DNA of 64,000 nucleotides from JAZKJD01 sp040384585. Lineage in GTDB: Bacteria > Pseudomonadota > Gammaproteobacteria > Diplorickettsiales > Diplorickettsiaceae. This document shows, in pieces, positions 44,296 through 52,972 of the stretch (the first letter of the stretch is position 1; each line of letters opens with the position of its first letter). Position numbers and translations under genes: made by a program. The DNA lies in assembly GCA_040384585.1 (NCBI GenBank), contig JAZKJD010000016.1, positions 1-64,000 of the forward strand. Direction: 5' to 3'. The notes under the pieces are model-generated. The model made no database searches, had not been told where the DNA came from, and saw only the letters and a list, made by a program, of their open reading frames with translations.

Positions 44296-45633
44296 CTATT
44301 TGTCTCTAAATTCAATTCGTATCGGACTACCCACTATACCTAAGCTCTTACGATAAAAGTTCTCAAGATAACGGCGATACGATTCAGGTAAGGAACGGGT
44401 GTGTTGCCCATGGATAAGAATAATGGGTGGATTATAGCCACCAGGATGCGCATAACGTAATTTAACTGTGCGGCCCAATCTAAAAGGAGGTTGATGCGCG
44501 TTCACTGCTTGCTCTAATAAACGTGTTAAACGCGAAGTAGATAACGCATGTGTCGCCGAACGATAAGCCTGCTGAATTAAACTAAACAAATTACCGACAC
44601 CTGTTCCGTGTAAAGCAGAAATAAAAATCATCTTTGCAAAATTGACAAATTGTAGCCGTCGGTCCAAGGCTTTCTTAACTTGTGCACGTTGTTCTGAAGA
44701 TAAACCATCCCATTTATTGACAGCAATAATAAGTGCTTTACCCGTTTCAAGAATAAACCCTAACAAATGTAAATCTTGTTCACTGATACCTTCTCTCGCA
44801 TCGATCAACATTAGTACGACATGGCACGATTCAATGGCTTGTAGACTTTTTATGACAGAAAATTTCTCAACTCCCTCTCCTGTTTTCGACTTACGACGAA
44901 TACCCGCCGTATCAATCAAGGTATACAATTTATCTCGGTAACTAAAATCATGCGCTGTGCTATCGCGAGTAGTTCCTGGCTGATCAAATACCACAACGCG
45001 TTCTTCACCTAAAATACGATTGAGTAAGGTTGATTTACCTACATTGGGTTTACCAATAATCGCTACTTTAATTCGTGGAGTTTCGCCACTTTCTTGTTCA
45101 TTCTGATTTTGTGTAGGGGGCTCTTTCGATTTAGGAAAATGGGTGATCTTTTCCATTAACGTTTCAATGCCTTGTCCATGGGCTGCAGAAATAACAAAAG
45201 GCGTAGGAAAACCTAATAAAGCGAATTCACTCTGTAATAATGAGGGATCTAAGCCTTCGCCTTTATTAATAACCAAGTGAATATGTTTGTTCAGTTGTCT
45301 TAACTTTTGAACCAGAAGTTCATCAAGTGTAGTTAACCCACTACGCCCGTCGACTAAAAATAAAACCGTGTCGGCGTCACTGATAGCCCGTTGCGTTTGC
45401 TGCTCCATTAACGCATCAATACCTGTTTTCTTTCCCACGTTTAGCCCGCCAGTATCTACGACGATATAAGGGTGCGTGCCAATGACACCTAACCCCATTA
45501 AACGATCTCGCGTTAATCCAGGTTGATCCATCACTAACGCTTGGCGTGTTTTCGTCAAACAATTAAATAGGCTAGACTTTCCAACATTAGGTCGGCCAAC
45601 AATAACAATGATCGGTAAAGAAGATGCGCTCAT
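44296..45633 (-). CDS. der: GTPase Der (EngA)
   Basis: Essential double GTPase for 50S subunit assembly. The ATG at 45633 overlaps the bamB stop (ATGA) and begins just before IIVIVGRPNVGKSSLFN, so I choose it over upstream in-frame codons; this gives 445 residues. Two G domains are visible, each with P-loop, DTGG or DTAG, and NKxD/NKGE motifs: GRPNVGKS, VDTGG and NKGE in the first; GKPNVGKS, IDTAGIRRKSK and NKWD in the second. The second is followed by the C-terminal KH-like domain (TRLLEQAVNAHQPP). The first NKxD is the NKGE variant. Confidence 0.95.
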   Translation of the reverse strand: MSASSLPIIVIVGRPNVGKSSLFNCLTKTRQALVMDQPGLTRDRLMGLGVIGTHPYIVVDTGGLNVGKKTGIDALMEQQTQRAISDADTVLFLVDGRSGLTTLDELLVQKLRQLNKHIHLVINKGEGLDPSLLQSEFALLGFPTPFVISAAHGQGIETLMEKITHFPKSKEPPTQNQNEQESGETPRIKVAIIGKPNVGKSTLLNRILGEERVVVFDQPGTTRDSTAHDFSYRDKLYTLIDTAGIRRKSKTGEGVEKFSVIKSLQAIESCHVVLMLIDAREGISEQDLHLLGFILETGKALIIAVNKWDGLSSEQRAQVKKALDRRLQFVNFAKMIFISALHGTGVGNLFSLIQQAYRSATHALSTSRLTRLLEQAVNAHQPPFRLGRTVKLRYAHPGGYNPPIILIHGQHTRSLPESYRRYLENFYRKSLGIVGSPIRIEFRDK

Positions 45634-46829
45634 ATGGGCATCGTTGTTTGCGTCCATGCAGATAAACCGCCCTGCTGGGTCAAAACACAAACCAGTGGAT
45701 AAGCAACGCTAGGAGCCGCTACGATACTTGCATTATCGTGCACTAGCACACGTGCCAAGGGGCGACCATCGGCTTGTGCAAACCAATGCAGATATCCTTC
45801 TTTATCACCTAACACTAAACTATTACCCATAATGACAGGAGCCGTTAAACCTCGATTCTGTAATAGTGAGTTATGCCAAAGTAATTGGCCTGTTGATCGA
45901 TTGAATGACCATAAACCACCATCACTATCGCTTATAAATAAATTTTTTCCTAATGCCAAGCCCGAATAACTTGAAAAAGGCCGTTGCCACCGTATTTGAC
46001 CTGTTTGTAATGCAATAGCAGCTAACTCACCTTGATACGTTACTACATAGATGATTTGTCTATCTAATAAAGGATCCGCCGCAATATCAACAAGTTGATC
46101 AGCTTGGGTCACCCCTTTAGGAAAAGCAATTGTACGTTCCCATAAAAGCCCACCATTGCGTAAACTTAATGCGCTAAGTGTCCCATCAGAAAATCCAATC
46201 AACACCTTATTACCTATAATTTGTGGTGCACTGCTGGGGCGCAGAACTAAAGTGGGTGCACCATGGCTATAACTCCATAGCAACTGCCCTGTTCTTAAAG
46301 CAAAAGCCAATACCTGGCCATCAACCGTTTTAACTACCACGCGATCTTGATTAATCGCAGGTGACGCTAACACTTGGTTAGGTAATGATGCTCGCCACAA
46401 TAAATCACCACTTTCTGCTTGTAAAGCAATCAACTGTGGTTTCATACTGGCTAGAACCACAATGCCTTTATCCACTGCCGGAGCGCTGCTAATACGTTGT
46501 TTAAGATTAACTTGCCATAGTTTGTGGCCATTCCTCAGCGCTACTGATGCAAGGTACCCAGATTTATTCGCTACAAAGACCTGGTCTTTTTTTATCACAG
46601 GGCCTAATCGTAAGAAATCTTTATTCATTCCTCTACCCGTTGCTACGGACCACAATAGCGCAGGTTGGAATTGAAAAGAATAAGATGTCAACGCAGCGGG
46701 CGACGGCGTATTATCATCACCTAATCCAGCACACGCCGTTAATAACACGCATAGAAATAAAAAAGATATACGCTTCGCATTCGCAATTGAGTATATATTG
46801 CGATAAAATTTAGACATATGACGTCTCAT
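45630..46829 (-). CDS. bamB: Outer-membrane assembly lipoprotein BamB
   Basis: Beta-propeller lipoprotein of the BAM complex. The 399 residues start with a lipoprotein signal ending LLTAC (Cys33 if the first ATG is used; an ATG at residue 5 would give a more typical signal). Eight PQQ-like repeats follow, seen as G.LLW or G.IRW blades (GDLLWRASLP, GQLLWSYSHG, GGLLWERTI, GQIRWQRPF, GQLLWHNSL). The start overlaps the yfgM stop (ATGA) and the stop overlaps der, so this is a tightly coupled operon. Confidence 0.94.
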   Translation of the reverse strand: MRRHMSKFYRNIYSIANAKRISFLFLCVLLTACAGLGDDNTPSPAALTSYSFQFQPALLWSVATGRGMNKDFLRLGPVIKKDQVFVANKSGYLASVALRNGHKLWQVNLKQRISSAPAVDKGIVVLASMKPQLIALQAESGDLLWRASLPNQVLASPAINQDRVVVKTVDGQVLAFALRTGQLLWSYSHGAPTLVLRPSSAPQIIGNKVLIGFSDGTLSALSLRNGGLLWERTIAFPKGVTQADQLVDIAADPLLDRQIIYVVTYQGELAAIALQTGQIRWQRPFSSYSGLALGKNLFISDSDGGLWSFNRSTGQLLWHNSLLQNRGLTAPVIMGNSLVLGDKEGYLHWFAQADGRPLARVLVHDNASIVAAPSVAYPLVCVLTQQGGLSAWTQTTMPI

Positions 46830-47503
46830 TTGAGATTATTAATTTTCATTGATAATAGTGGTTGCTCGATAGAACTCTCAGAATACAATTTTTCAGCAGC
46901 TACATAGTTTTGCAATGCTTCCGCGGGATGGTCTAAACGAAAAAAAACATCGCCTTTTTCCTCAAGAATAAGCGATCGGTAAGCCTTATTATCATTCTCA
47001 TCCAAAATTTGTAAAGCACGTTCTGGCTGATTTTCTGCAAGTAAAACTCGGGCTAAGCGAGTACGCGCCACTGCACGCAATGTTGCACTTTTTCCGTGAT
47101 TGACAATCCAAACTAATTGTCTCTCGGCTTCTGCTAATTTATTGTGATAAACAGCTTGTTTAGCTAATTGTAAAGCGGCTAATGAAGCATAAGGTGTTTG
47201 GGGATAGTTTTGTAACAAAGATTTGGCTAAAATTAGCTTACTCTGATGGGTAGTCGCCTCCAATAAATTTTCATATTCTATGGATGCCTTGACTAAATTA
47301 TTTTCTCGATTTTGCTGCCGATAATACCAACCCACACTCACAACGATCGCAAAAATGATTCCCGCTATAACACCGACACCATATTCACGACACCACTTTT
47401 TTATATGTTCTACTTGTTCTAGTTCAGCGAACTCATTAAACCTCTTTTGAAACTGTGTAGATTTACTTGATTTCATTGTTAAACGTCTGGCTCCGGTCCT
47501 CAT
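46826..47503 (-). CDS. yfgM: YfgM-family TPR membrane protein (UPF0070)
   Basis: Inner-membrane protein with a periplasmic TPR domain that associates with the SecYEG translocon and periplasmic chaperones in E. coli. The 225-residue frame has one transmembrane helix (about 46-66, VGVIAGIIFAIVVSVGW) and helical repeats after it. The native family start corresponds to about residue 25 (FAELEQVEHIKKW). The first about 20 residues and both possible starts (47503 and the ATG at 47476, MKSSKST) lie inside an R3 element. It sits between hisS and bamB, the standard position. Confidence 0.88.
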   Translation of the reverse strand: MRTGARRLTMKSSKSTQFQKRFNEFAELEQVEHIKKWCREYGVGVIAGIIFAIVVSVGWYYRQQNRENNLVKASIEYENLLEATTHQSKLILAKSLLQNYPQTPYASLAALQLAKQAVYHNKLAEAERQLVWIVNHGKSATLRAVARTRLARVLLAENQPERALQILDENDNKAYRSLILEEKGDVFFRLDHPAEALQNYVAAEKLYSESSIEQPLLSMKINNLK

Positions 47504-47580
47504 TTACCTTTGTAAACTCCGGTCCTCGCCAGTCCTTCGCCTCGAACTCAAGCAAATTCCACCGTTTCGAAAGAGGTTTA
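47438..47580. repeat. R3 element between hisS and yfgM
   Basis: About 143 bases with ends AAACCTCTTTTGAAAC and GTTTCGAAAGAGGTTT. The core contains the GATTTCATTGTTAAAC and CGGTCCTCATT segments shared with 57015-57158. Its right end provides the TAA stop of hisS and its left half provides the start and first codons of yfgM. Confidence 0.88.
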
Positions 47581-48855
47581 TTCACGTAGTAAAGCCTCTG
47601 TTATTTTCTGTATGACTTCAGATTGCAACAGTAGTTCCTGTTTTTTTTGCTTTAAATCTTTAAAAATGATCCTATCAGACTTTACTTCATCATCGCCTAA
47701 AATTAAAGCAAAACACGCGCCGCTGTTATCGGCACGTTTAAGCTGTGACTTAATTCCAGCACCGCTACAATCTAGTATCACACTAACATTGGATAATTGC
47801 TCGCGCAGAGACTCCACTAAAATTAAACCTTGTTGCCTAGCAAGCTCACCTAGAATAATAAAGTAAATGTCTGGAACATGGGCCTCCGCGGGAGCTAATG
47901 GCAGAAATAAACTTATCAACCGTTCTAAGCCGATAGCAAATCCTATTGCGGGTATCGAATGCCCGCCCAGCTGCTCAACTAACCCGTCATAACGCCCGCC
48001 GGCACAAACTGTATTTTGCGCACCGTGGGCTTCAACCATGACCCATTCAAATACTGTTTTATTATAGTAGTCTAACCCTCGAACTAAACGAGGATTAACG
48101 GTAAAACAAATATCTGCATTCTTTAGAAATGCTTGTAGCGAAGCAAAATGCTGCTCAGATTCTTCGTCGAGAAAATCTAATAAGCTAGGGGCCTTACTAA
48201 TTACATTCTGTATTGCAGGATTTTTACTATCCAGAATCCGTAAAGGGTTAGTCTGTAAGCGACGTTGTGAATCTTCATCAAGCTGATCATGGTGTTGACT
48301 GAAATAGCCTATAAGATTTTTCTTATAGGTCTTTCGCGCAGAAGCAGAACCCAATGAATTAATTTGCAAGCTCAAACGATTTCGTAATCCTAATTCTGAC
48401 CATAAACGTGCCGTCATCAGGATAAGCTCTGCGTCAATATCTGGCTGCGCCAAACCGAATACTTCAACGCCAAATTGATGAAATTGACGATAACGACCTC
48501 TTTGCGGTCGCTCGTAACGAAACATCGATCCGCTATACCACCAACGCTGAATTTGATTATATAACAATCCATGTGCTATACCTGCACGAACACAACCTGC
48601 AGTCCCTTCAGGTCGCAGGGACAAACTCTCGCCATTACGATCAAGAAATGAATACATTTCTTTTTCAACGATATCGGTGACATCACCTATACAACGTTTA
48701 AATAATTCGGTTTTTTCGAGAAGAGGCAAACGAATTTCTTGGTAACCATATCGCCTAGTCAGTGCGCGTAAAACGGCTTCTAATTTCTGCCAAACAGCCA
48801 GCTGTTCTGGCAGAATATCATTCATACCACGAATTGCCTGGATTTTATCAGCCAT
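47578..48855 (-). CDS. hisS: Histidyl-tRNA synthetase
   Basis: Charges tRNA-His. I use the ATG at 48855, giving 425 residues and the familiar opening ADKIQAIRGMNDILP; an upstream TTG overlaps the pilF stop. Class II motifs are present: motif 2 in MFRYERPQRGRYRQFHQFGVE, the histidine-A motif LVRGLDYYNKTVFEW and motif 3 in AIGFAIGLERL. The C-terminal anticodon-binding domain follows. The stop codon TAA is the edge of an R3 repeat, so the native C-terminus may have been changed by a residue or so. Confidence 0.95.
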   Translation of the reverse strand: MADKIQAIRGMNDILPEQLAVWQKLEAVLRALTRRYGYQEIRLPLLEKTELFKRCIGDVTDIVEKEMYSFLDRNGESLSLRPEGTAGCVRAGIAHGLLYNQIQRWWYSGSMFRYERPQRGRYRQFHQFGVEVFGLAQPDIDAELILMTARLWSELGLRNRLSLQINSLGSASARKTYKKNLIGYFSQHHDQLDEDSQRRLQTNPLRILDSKNPAIQNVISKAPSLLDFLDEESEQHFASLQAFLKNADICFTVNPRLVRGLDYYNKTVFEWVMVEAHGAQNTVCAGGRYDGLVEQLGGHSIPAIGFAIGLERLISLFLPLAPAEAHVPDIYFIILGELARQQGLILVESLREQLSNVSVILDCSGAGIKSQLKRADNSGACFALILGDDEVKSDRIIFKDLKQKKQELLLQSEVIQKITEALLRE

Positions 48856-48857
48856 AG

Positions 48858-49652
48858 TCAATAATAAAGTTGTTTCTTTTGCTGTTTATTCTTAAGTTTT
48901 GGTGTTCTCATTAGTGCTTTATAGGCATCAGAACTCGGAAATCTTGTTTGCAACATTAACGTATAGCGCCCAGCTGCATTTTCGTTACCTAATGCACGTG
49001 CTAGAACGGCTCCTAGCCATAAAGCATTCGGCGTCGGATCCTTGGTTAATTGCATATAATGGTCAAAATACTGTTGTGCTTGCTGATAGTTTTTTTGTTG
49101 ATAGTTTATTCGGCCCAATTCTAACCAAGATAGTGCACGCTTAGGGTCCTGAGTAATAGCTTGGGTAAAATAACCCATGGCTTTGATTATATCAGGAATC
49201 TGCATCGCACATAGACCTGCATTTTCATAAACTTGTGCAACATTAAGGTAACTCGGATCCTGTAATGCTAATAAAAAATGTTGATCAGCTTCTGCATAAC
49301 GTCCTCTACGACATAAAAAAGTGCCATAATTATTTTGAGCAGCACCCGATTTTGAATGGTGTGTTGCTGCTCTACGATAATAGGCTTCTGCCTCAGATAA
49401 ATTGCCTGTCGATTCTAAAAAGTACCCCATTGCCCCTTGGCTTTCTGTCGATTGCGGTGCTTGTTGCTCCGCAAGCAGTAATTTTTGCTTGGCGCGTTGC
49501 ACATCACCGCTTTGCAAATAAGCCAAGCCAAGTTGCACATTGGTATTGGCAGCCTGTGGACCCGTGTCAGCAATTTTTGGTCTGGAAAAAATACTGCAAG
49601 CAGTGAGATTTACTATTAAAAAAACGACAACAATTTTCTTTAGCCGATACAC
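48858..49652 (-). CDS. pilF: Type IV pilus biogenesis lipoprotein PilF/PilW
   Basis: Pilotin-type TPR lipoprotein for secretin assembly in type IV pili. The GTG at 49652 has a strong AGGAG ribosome binding site and directly begins a lipoprotein signal (YRLKKIVVVFLIVNLTAC, Cys19), so I prefer it to the longer frame that would overlap rlmN; this gives 264 residues. TPR units run from about 45 to 240 (for example AQNNYGTFLCRRGRYAEA and LSWLELGRINYQQKNYQQA). It lies in the conserved rlmN-pilF-hisS neighbourhood. No other pilus gene is in the window, so pili are not proven. Confidence 0.9.
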   Translation of the reverse strand: MYRLKKIVVVFLIVNLTACSIFSRPKIADTGPQAANTNVQLGLAYLQSGDVQRAKQKLLLAEQQAPQSTESQGAMGYFLESTGNLSEAEAYYRRAATHHSKSGAAQNNYGTFLCRRGRYAEADQHFLLALQDPSYLNVAQVYENAGLCAMQIPDIIKAMGYFTQAITQDPKRALSWLELGRINYQQKNYQQAQQYFDHYMQLTKDPTPNALWLGAVLARALGNENAAGRYTLMLQTRFPSSDAYKALMRTPKLKNKQQKKQLYY

Positions 49653-49686
49653 ATTTATCTCCTCGCTTTTTCCTGGATCCTTAAGT

Positions 49687-50817
49687 TCAAGCCGGAGGAA
49701 CGACGATAACCGGTAACTCAACGACTGCAGGAAAGATTTTGCGTTGACGGCTACGGTAACTTCTGTCCTGTACTCGCCCTACCAGCTGACCACAAGCCGC
49801 ATCAATGTCCTCACCGCGAGTTTTTCGCGTAATGGTATTAAGTCCTGCTTTTAATAAATGGCCTCTAAATTTATCAATAGTCGCCTGGGATGAACGGCGA
49901 TAAAGGGTACTAGGGAAAGGATTAAACGGAATTAAATTCACTTTAACAGGAATCCCTTGCAAAATCTTAATTAATTGCTTTGCATGTTCAATGTGATCAT
50001 TGATGCCCTCTAACATAACATATTCTATCGTAATGCGGCGGCGACGGTCACCTTTAAAATAATTGCGACAAACCGCTAATAACTCGTGTAACGGATACTT
50101 ATTATTAATAGGTACTAAACGATTCCTCAATTCATCATTCGGAGCATGTAAAGAAACTGCAAGCGCAACTTCACTCACTTCAGACAATTTTTGCAATGCA
50201 GGCACGATACCTGAAGTACTTAACGTTACACGGCGTTTAGAAAATCCGTAAGCGAAATCGTCCATCATAATATCCATGGCTTTCACGACGTTTTCAAAAT
50301 TTAACAAAGGTTCTCCCATACCCATCATCACAATATTACTCACAGTATGATCATGGCACAAAGATTTGCCTGCTAAGTACCGCACAGCAATCCATACTTG
50401 GCCAATAATTTCTGCTACGTGTAAATTACGGCTAAACCCTTGCTGCGCTGTAGCACAAAAACTACAATTCAGTGCACATCCCACTTGAGAAGAAACGCAT
50501 AAGGTTCCACGATTCACTTCAGGAATAAAAACCGTTTCGATACAATTACCATCCTTTAATCGTAACAACCACTTTCGTGTTCCGTCTGCAGATAACTGAT
50601 CAAAGACAACCTCAGGTAATTCAATTGAGGTGATAGATTTTAAACGCTCACGTAAGCTTACACTGAGGTTACTCATTGCATCGATATCCTTCAAACCACG
50701 CTGATGAATCCACTGCATAAGCTGCTGTACTCGATAAGGCTTCTCTCCTAATTCACTAAAGAAAGTCTGCATCCCTTCTCGATTAAGATCGAGTAGATTG
50801 TGTGCTACGGCCTGCAT
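49687..50817 (-). CDS. rlmN: 23S rRNA/tRNA adenine-C2 methyltransferase RlmN
   Basis: Radical-SAM enzyme that methylates A2503 of 23S rRNA and A37 of some tRNAs. The 376 residues have an N-terminal HhH-like domain (PYRVQQLMQWIHQRG), the radical-SAM cluster motif C-x3-C-x2-C (CALNCSFC near residue 118), GMGEPLLN and the C-terminal catalytic Cys in the region DIDAACGQL (Cys of the methyl-transfer pair). Length matches E. coli RlmN (384). It follows ndk by 3 bases and is followed by pilF after 34 bases. Confidence 0.95.
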   Translation of the reverse strand: MQAVAHNLLDLNREGMQTFFSELGEKPYRVQQLMQWIHQRGLKDIDAMSNLSVSLRERLKSITSIELPEVVFDQLSADGTRKWLLRLKDGNCIETVFIPEVNRGTLCVSSQVGCALNCSFCATAQQGFSRNLHVAEIIGQVWIAVRYLAGKSLCHDHTVSNIVMMGMGEPLLNFENVVKAMDIMMDDFAYGFSKRRVTLSTSGIVPALQKLSEVSEVALAVSLHAPNDELRNRLVPINNKYPLHELLAVCRNYFKGDRRRRITIEYVMLEGINDHIEHAKQLIKILQGIPVKVNLIPFNPFPSTLYRRSSQATIDKFRGHLLKAGLNTITRKTRGEDIDAACGQLVGRVQDRSYRSRQRKIFPAVVELPVIVVPPA

Positions 50818-50820
50818 AAA

Positions 50821-51252
50821 TTATGGCTCTCGACTAAAACACTGATCCTGTGTAAAAAAGAAGCCTATTTCCTGCTGAGCTGTCTCAAGGCTATCTGAAC
50901 CATGCACTGCATTTTGATCGATACTCTCAGCAAACTCGGCGCGAATGGTACCTGGTGCTGCTTGCTTTGGATCCGTGGCACCCATAAGCTGGCGATTCAA
51001 TTGGATAGCATCAGGACCTTCTAAGACCTGAATCATCACCGGGCCAGAACAAATAAATTCAACAAGCTTATAAAAAAAAGACTTATCACTGTGGACGCCA
51101 TAAAACTCCTTCGCTTGCTCAGTCGTCAATTTTTGCATTTTTGCTGCAACAACACGTAAGCCTGCCTCTTCAAAACGCTGAGTAATAGCACCAATATTAT
51201 TCTTTCTAACTGCATCGGGTTTAATGATAGAGAGTGTTCTTTGAATTGTCAT
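50821..51252 (-). CDS. ndk: Nucleoside diphosphate kinase
   Basis: Balances nucleoside triphosphate pools by phosphate transfer through a histidine intermediate. The 143 residues open with RTLSIIKPDAV and contain the active-site His in NAVHGSDS, both family signatures. Length is standard (E. coli 143). It heads a probable operon with rlmN (3-base gap) and pilF. The upstream region 51253-51453 holds an internally deleted R2 copy. Confidence 0.96.
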   Translation of the reverse strand: MTIQRTLSIIKPDAVRKNNIGAITQRFEEAGLRVVAAKMQKLTTEQAKEFYGVHSDKSFFYKLVEFICSGPVMIQVLEGPDAIQLNRQLMGATDPKQAAPGTIRAEFAESIDQNAVHGSDSLETAQQEIGFFFTQDQCFSREP

Positions 51253-51345
51253 AATCTTTGCCCTGTTGTCCTACGCGTCAGTCTCTATGATAATACTACT
51301 TAACAGCACTACACTATAGTCATTTACCTATAATCTCAAAAGGAA

Positions 51346-51403
51346 TTAGCTTCTGTCTCTAAAGTCCTCTTGTCGCCATCTACTGCGTTAAAAACAGAAC
51401 CTA
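51346..51403. repeat. R2 internally deleted copy
   Basis: TTAGCTTCTGTCTCTAAAGT is followed by TTGTCGCCATCTACTGCGTT and then directly by the right end AACAGAACCTA. About 90 internal bases are missing. It lies between glpQ and ndk. Confidence 0.8.
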
Positions 51404-51453
51404 GCCCCTACTAGAAAGCTTACAAAATTAAAAAGGAGGGTAAATTGAAATCT

Positions 51454-52251
51454 CTATTCAGACTTGGCTTGCGTTGCGTTGTGAACCAAATTAAGTAGCT
51501 TATCAGGGAAATCGGTTAAAATACCGTCGACTCCCCAAGTTAATAAGCGCTCCATATCTTTAATTTCATTAACGGTCCAAACATCCACACGTTTATTTTT
51601 TTTATGCGCAGCCTGTATAAAACGCGGAGTCACCACATCCAGTGGGACGGCAAAGGCGTTGGCCTTTGCCGAAAAAATATTTTCTAAATACATCCAACTT
51701 AGTCTTGAAAAACGCTGAATCTCAGTATTGCTAGCCGTACTGGCAATTTTCGGACAAAGTCTACGAAAAACCTTCATTGTCCGCGCATTAAAAGCAGAAA
51801 TTAATACCTGCTTAGTTTTAGCATAGCGATTGATCGTTTCTCGTAGGGTCGCCACAATGGGTGGGTCATTTTGTTTTATTTCTAAACTGATCGCCTGTCT
51901 TGGGAAAGCTGAAAAAATCTCATTTAAGGAAGGAATCGTGATACCGCGTTCTCTGAAAGGGTAAGTACGACCTCCGTCGTTAGTCCAATGATATCCTGCA
52001 TCTAAGCTTTTCAGTTCAGATAAGGTCAAATCTTGAACTAACCCTTTAGCATTGGTAGTTCGTTCTACGCTTGCATCATGAATAGCAACTAAAACACCAT
52101 CGCGGCTCATGTTAATATCAATTTCACTTAAGTCCGCTCCTAATTTTTCTGCTTCCTGTAGTGCAAACAATGTATTCTCAGGCCATAGCCCTGCCCCGCC
52201 TCGATGGGCAATAACAAGTAGTTTACTATTGGCTTGATAATCTGGGAACAT
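51454..52251 (-). CDS. ugpQ: Glycerophosphodiester phosphodiesterase
   Basis: Cleaves glycerophosphodiesters from phospholipid breakdown into glycerol 3-phosphate and an alcohol. The 265 residues lack a signal peptide, so it is the cytoplasmic UgpQ type and not periplasmic GlpQ. GDPD motifs: AHRGGAGLWPENT, the metal site ADLSEIDINMSRDGVLVAIHD with the second catalytic His, LEIKQND and the closing VWTVNE and GVDGILTDFPD. Length is normal. It is monocistronic. Glycerol 3-phosphate salvaged from host lipids is a plausible use, but that is inference. Confidence 0.9.
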   Translation of the reverse strand: MFPDYQANSKLLVIAHRGGAGLWPENTLFALQEAEKLGADLSEIDINMSRDGVLVAIHDASVERTTNAKGLVQDLTLSELKSLDAGYHWTNDGGRTYPFRERGITIPSLNEIFSAFPRQAISLEIKQNDPPIVATLRETINRYAKTKQVLISAFNARTMKVFRRLCPKIASTASNTEIQRFSRLSWMYLENIFSAKANAFAVPLDVVTPRFIQAAHKKNKRVDVWTVNEIKDMERLLTWGVDGILTDFPDKLLNLVHNATQAKSE

Positions 52252-52410
52252 AGGAATCTCTATATTCTATAGATAGAACTATCTGTCTATATCGTATATA
52301 ATAAGCTATTGGGTTTATAGCACGCTAATCTCAAAGATACTAACTTTTACTCTTTAAAAAAGATATAAGAGTGTGAAAAATAATTTACCTATTCTAGTGT
52401 AAGATCATTC

Positions 52411-52908
52411 ATGAACACATATACCTACACGCCTATCATCACAGAATCAACAAAAAATACCTTTTTTGATTATATTAATTCAATTAAGATAGATTCCATT
52501 GACTTCTACTCAGTAGGCATAGCAAACACCGCACAAAAAAAGTTTTCCTCAATCACATCACAACTGGATTGGCAAACGATTTTTTATAAAAAGCAATTTG
52601 GAAAGCACGACCCTCTTACAAAAGCCAATCTATTCTCACGAAGAAAAATAGTTCCTTTCTCAGAAGTTGATTATATTGATTCTTCGGGAAAAGAAGTCAT
52701 GAGACAACGAAGGCTGCATGGAATCAGTAATGGTCTGACGTTTATTCATAAAGAGAAGCAGCTAAAATATATGATCATGCTTACCACAGGGTTTTCTAAG
52801 TTTGATCACTTTACCTTTTTAAAAAAGTATTACAGTAAACTGGATAGATTAACGCATGATCTTACTAAGATTATTGAAAACGATATCCACCAACTTTTTC
52901 TAAAGTAA
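52411..52908 (+). CDS. LuxR-type autoinducer-binding-like domain without HTH
   Basis: A 165-residue protein that resembles the N-terminal sensory domain of LuxR-family quorum-sensing regulators: an opening helix, YSVGIANTA on a central strand, W-x2-IFYKKQFGKHDPLTKAN (the Y/F-x5-DP pattern that lines the ligand pocket), then a helix, HGISNGLTFIH and a last strand-helix unit. The usual C-terminal LuxR helix-turn-helix is absent, and the protein ends where the linker would begin. It may bind a small molecule or dimerise with a regulator. It is divergent from a second regulator gene across 64 bases. Homology is judged by pattern, so this is moderate. Confidence 0.55.
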   Translation: MNTYTYTPIITESTKNTFFDYINSIKIDSIDFYSVGIANTAQKKFSSITSQLDWQTIFYKKQFGKHDPLTKANLFSRRKIVPFSEVDYIDSSGKEVMRQRRLHGISNGLTFIHKEKQLKYMIMLTTGFSKFDHFTFLKKYYSKLDRLTHDLTKIIENDIHQLFLK

Positions 52909-52972
52909 AAATTGCTAAACGAGATGTTGATAAGCAATGTAGACTACATCGCAACGACATTACTCAGACCGA

